Source of the DNA: Bradyrhizobium sp. G127
Lineage (GTDB): Bacteria; Pseudomonadota; Alphaproteobacteria; Rhizobiales; Xanthobacteraceae
Length of the DNA: 64,000 nt
NCBI RefSeq assembly: GCF_021502575.1
Contig: NZ_JAKFGN010000002.1
Coordinates: 1,364,001-1,428,000, forward strand
Direction of reading: 5' to 3'
The translations under genes were made by a program, and so were the position numbers. Below, piece by piece: positions 62,455 to 64,000 of the stretch (positions are counted from its first letter, which is position 1; every line of letters begins with the position of its first letter). Below the pieces are notes generated by a model. The model ran no database searches and had not been told where the DNA came from. It worked only from the letters and a program-made list of their open reading frames with translations.

Positions 62455-63471
62455 TCACGCTAGCGTCCCGGCTTTAAGGCTTCCACCGCGAGCGGCGAAG
62501 GTTGCCGACGACAGGAAATTTTCCGAGGCATCGGTAAATTCTGCCTTGAGGCGCTTGACCAATTCTTCCACCGAAGGTGCGTCCGTGATTTGGCCAATCC
62601 CCTGCCCGGCCCCCCAGATATCGCGCCAAGCCTTCGCTCCCATGTTCCCCCCAGAGCCAAAGTTCATCACCGACTTGTCTGCCACAGGAAGATTGTCGGG
62701 ATCCAACCCGGCGGCCTTGATCGAAGGACGGAGATAGTTACCATGAATGCCAGTAAACAGATTTGTATAAACGATGTCGTCAGCCGCGTGATCGGCAACT
62801 AAGGCTGCTTTATAGGAATCGGCGGCGCCGGCCTCTGCGGTAGCTATAAAGCGCGTACCCATGTAGGCGAGATCGGCTCCAAGCGCCAACGCTGACGCTA
62901 CACTCCAACCGTCCGAAATCGAACCTGACAGGAGAATTGTGCCCTTGAACCACTGCCGGACCTCACGCACCAGCGCGAACGGCGACAACGTACCGGCATG
63001 GCCTCCAGCACCAGCGCAAACCAAGATCAAGCCGTCGACGCCTTGCTCAGCGGCCTTACGTGCGTGCTTAACATTGATGACGTCATGGAACACGACGCCC
63101 CCATAGGAATGCGCGGCCTTGACGATCTCAGCCGGTGGACGCAGCGATGTGATGATAATCGGCACCTTGTGCTTCACACACGTTTCCATGTCCGCAAATA
63201 GCCGGTCATTCGAAGCGTGACAGATCTGGTTGACGGCATACGGCGCCACTTTCTTGTCCGGATTTTGAGCACGATACTCGCCAAGTTCACCCTCAATGCG
63301 GGTGAGCCATTCACCCAACATATGAGCCGGACGAGCATTCAAAGCGGGAAATGAACCGACTATTCCCGCCTGGCACTGCGCGATCACGAGTTCAGGTCCT
63401 GAAACAATAAAAAGCGGCGAGCCGACGATCGGCAATTCAAGTGAATTCTTCAGAAACTCGGGAAGAGACAT
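62455..63471 (-). CDS. Nitronate monooxygenase (2-nitropropane dioxygenase family)
   Basis: 338 residues, FMN-dependent TIM barrel. LPIVGSPLFIVSGPELVIAQ, ICHASNDRLFADMETCVKHK, LILVCAGAGGHAGTLSPFAL and LGADLAYMGTRFIATAEAGA are family hallmarks, including the GGHAG phosphate-binding loop. It oxidises nitronates to carbonyl compounds, though many homologues have other roles. It is preceded by a partial NTF2-like gene on the same strand. Confidence 0.88.
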   Translation of the reverse strand: MSLPEFLKNSLELPIVGSPLFIVSGPELVIAQCQAGIVGSFPALNARPAHMLGEWLTRIEGELGEYRAQNPDKKVAPYAVNQICHASNDRLFADMETCVKHKVPIIITSLRPPAEIVKAAHSYGGVVFHDVINVKHARKAAEQGVDGLILVCAGAGGHAGTLSPFALVREVRQWFKGTILLSGSISDGWSVASALALGADLAYMGTRFIATAEAGAADSYKAALVADHAADDIVYTNLFTGIHGNYLRPSIKAAGLDPDNLPVADKSVMNFGSGGNMGAKAWRDIWGAGQGIGQITDAPSVEELVKRLKAEFTDASENFLSSATFAARGGSLKAGTLA

Positions 63472-63781
63472 GAGGTAACTTTCTTTCGGCGTTCAGGGTG
63501 ACCGGCCAAACCTTGTTTAGCCGCTTGCGGATGAATAAGACGCAAAGGAATCCGGACGTCAGTCATGGAGACGCAACAACCTCGTAGTCAAAAAGCTATC
63601 CAGAAATTCCACATCAAATATTGGAAGCCCGTTGGCCATTACACCATTGTCGGACAGGGAATGCGTCTAGTTGATCGTCGGTTAGTTGCTTTCTCATCGG
63701 CTATTAAAGCTCAATGCGCTTATGGGCGAGGTCGCTCACTGTCTGAGCGTTGGCGTATACGTAAGCTCCTCACTCCAAAGC
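63472..63781. other. Intergenic region upstream of nitronate monooxygenase
   Basis: 310 nt. An 80-codon + strand frame at 63565-63807 overlaps the end of the next gene and has no recognised domain; I consider it unlikely to be real. Confidence 0.3.
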
Positions 63782-64000
63782 CTAACCAGACAGCAGCTTC
63801 TTCTTAGACGCGAGTCGTTCATTCATCGCGGATGCAAGCTCCTTTAAACCACTGAGTGGCCTTACCATGACCTCGAACTCGGTAATTTTACCCACCGCAT
63901 CGAACCGGATAAAGTCGATCCCCTTCAACTCCCGTCCATTCACTTTCGCTTCAAATTCAAGAACGACGTTGAGACCATCAGCGCTTACGCACTCGCGGTG
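63782..64000 (-). CDS. NTF2/SnoaL-like protein, C-terminal part (runs off the window)
   Basis: The last 72 codons and stop. VVLEFEAKVNGRELKGIDFI and RFDAVGKITEFEVMVRPLSG are typical of SnoaL-like/NTF2 polyketide-cyclase-type folds, followed by a helix with LASAMNERLASKKKL. The start lies beyond the right edge. These small proteins act as isomerases, hydrolases or binding proteins; the role here is unknown. Confidence 0.75.
   Translation of the reverse strand, partial: HRECVSADGLNVVLEFEAKVNGRELKGIDFIRFDAVGKITEFEVMVRPLSGLKELASAMNERLASKKKLLSG

Noticed and set aside
63565..63807. 80-codon + strand frame
   Set aside because: Overlaps the end of the NTF2-like gene, has an unusual composition and no recognised similarity.

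Overview
The window looks like the chromosome of a Hyphomicrobiales alphaproteobacterium close to Bradyrhizobium, Afipia or Rhodopseudomonas. This is inferred from the gene families (long acyl-CoA dehydrogenase, CaiB-type CoA transferases, Liv transporters, orphan NarL regulators, rhizobial-type hypothetical proteins), the moderately high GC and the dense use of GTG/ATGA starts. No rRNA, tRNA, CRISPR array, integrase or intact transposase was seen.

Region 1 (1-25.7 kb) is a Wzx/Wzy-type surface polysaccharide locus in many short transcription units on both strands. It holds a DUF4910 protein, a C-methyltransferase and an RmlC-like epimerase; a polyprenyl-phosphate hexose-1-P transferase preceded by a Crp/Fnr regulator; flippase, GalE, a nucleotide-sugar SDR and RfbF; a Wzz/GumC chain-length protein and a Wzy polymerase; a GT2 and two methyltransferases; two secreted proteins sharing an undescribed ~225-residue domain; a VanZ-like protein and a class III aminotransferase. 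Two paralogous orphan LuxR-type response regulators sit 16 kb apart. An FNR-like dyad (TTGAC-N4-GTCAA and near variants) recurs in the intergenic spaces here, and I propose it is the operator of the local Crp/Fnr protein.

Region 2 (26.4-38.6 kb) is an O-polysaccharide type locus: a two-domain glycosyltransferase, then on the + strand a small coiled-coil protein, a GT2, rfbBDAC (dTDP-L-rhamnose), a DegT aminotransferase, a GNAT acetyltransferase, a Wzm/Wzt ABC exporter and a GT4-like enzyme, mostly joined by ATGA overlaps.

Region 3 (38.6-62 kb) is catabolic. A Liv-type ABC transporter operon runs into a CoA transferase, an SDR and a GST. Next come an AraC regulator, acetoacetyl-CoA synthetase, and a CoA transferase/enoyl-CoA hydratase pair divergent from a second AraC regulator. 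Last is a TetR-controlled operon (feruloyl-CoA synthetase-like ligase, enoyl-CoA hydratase, acyl-CoA dehydrogenase, FabG-like SDR, SDR, monooxygenase) that fits CoA-dependent side-chain oxidation of an aromatic or alkanoic acid. Three gene remnants (TonB receptor, acyl-CoA synthetase C-terminus, FAD monooxygenase) and a directly repeated ~77-bp element near both ends point to past rearrangement.

Region 4 (62.4-64 kb) holds a nitronate monooxygenase and the end of an NTF2/SnoaL-like gene.
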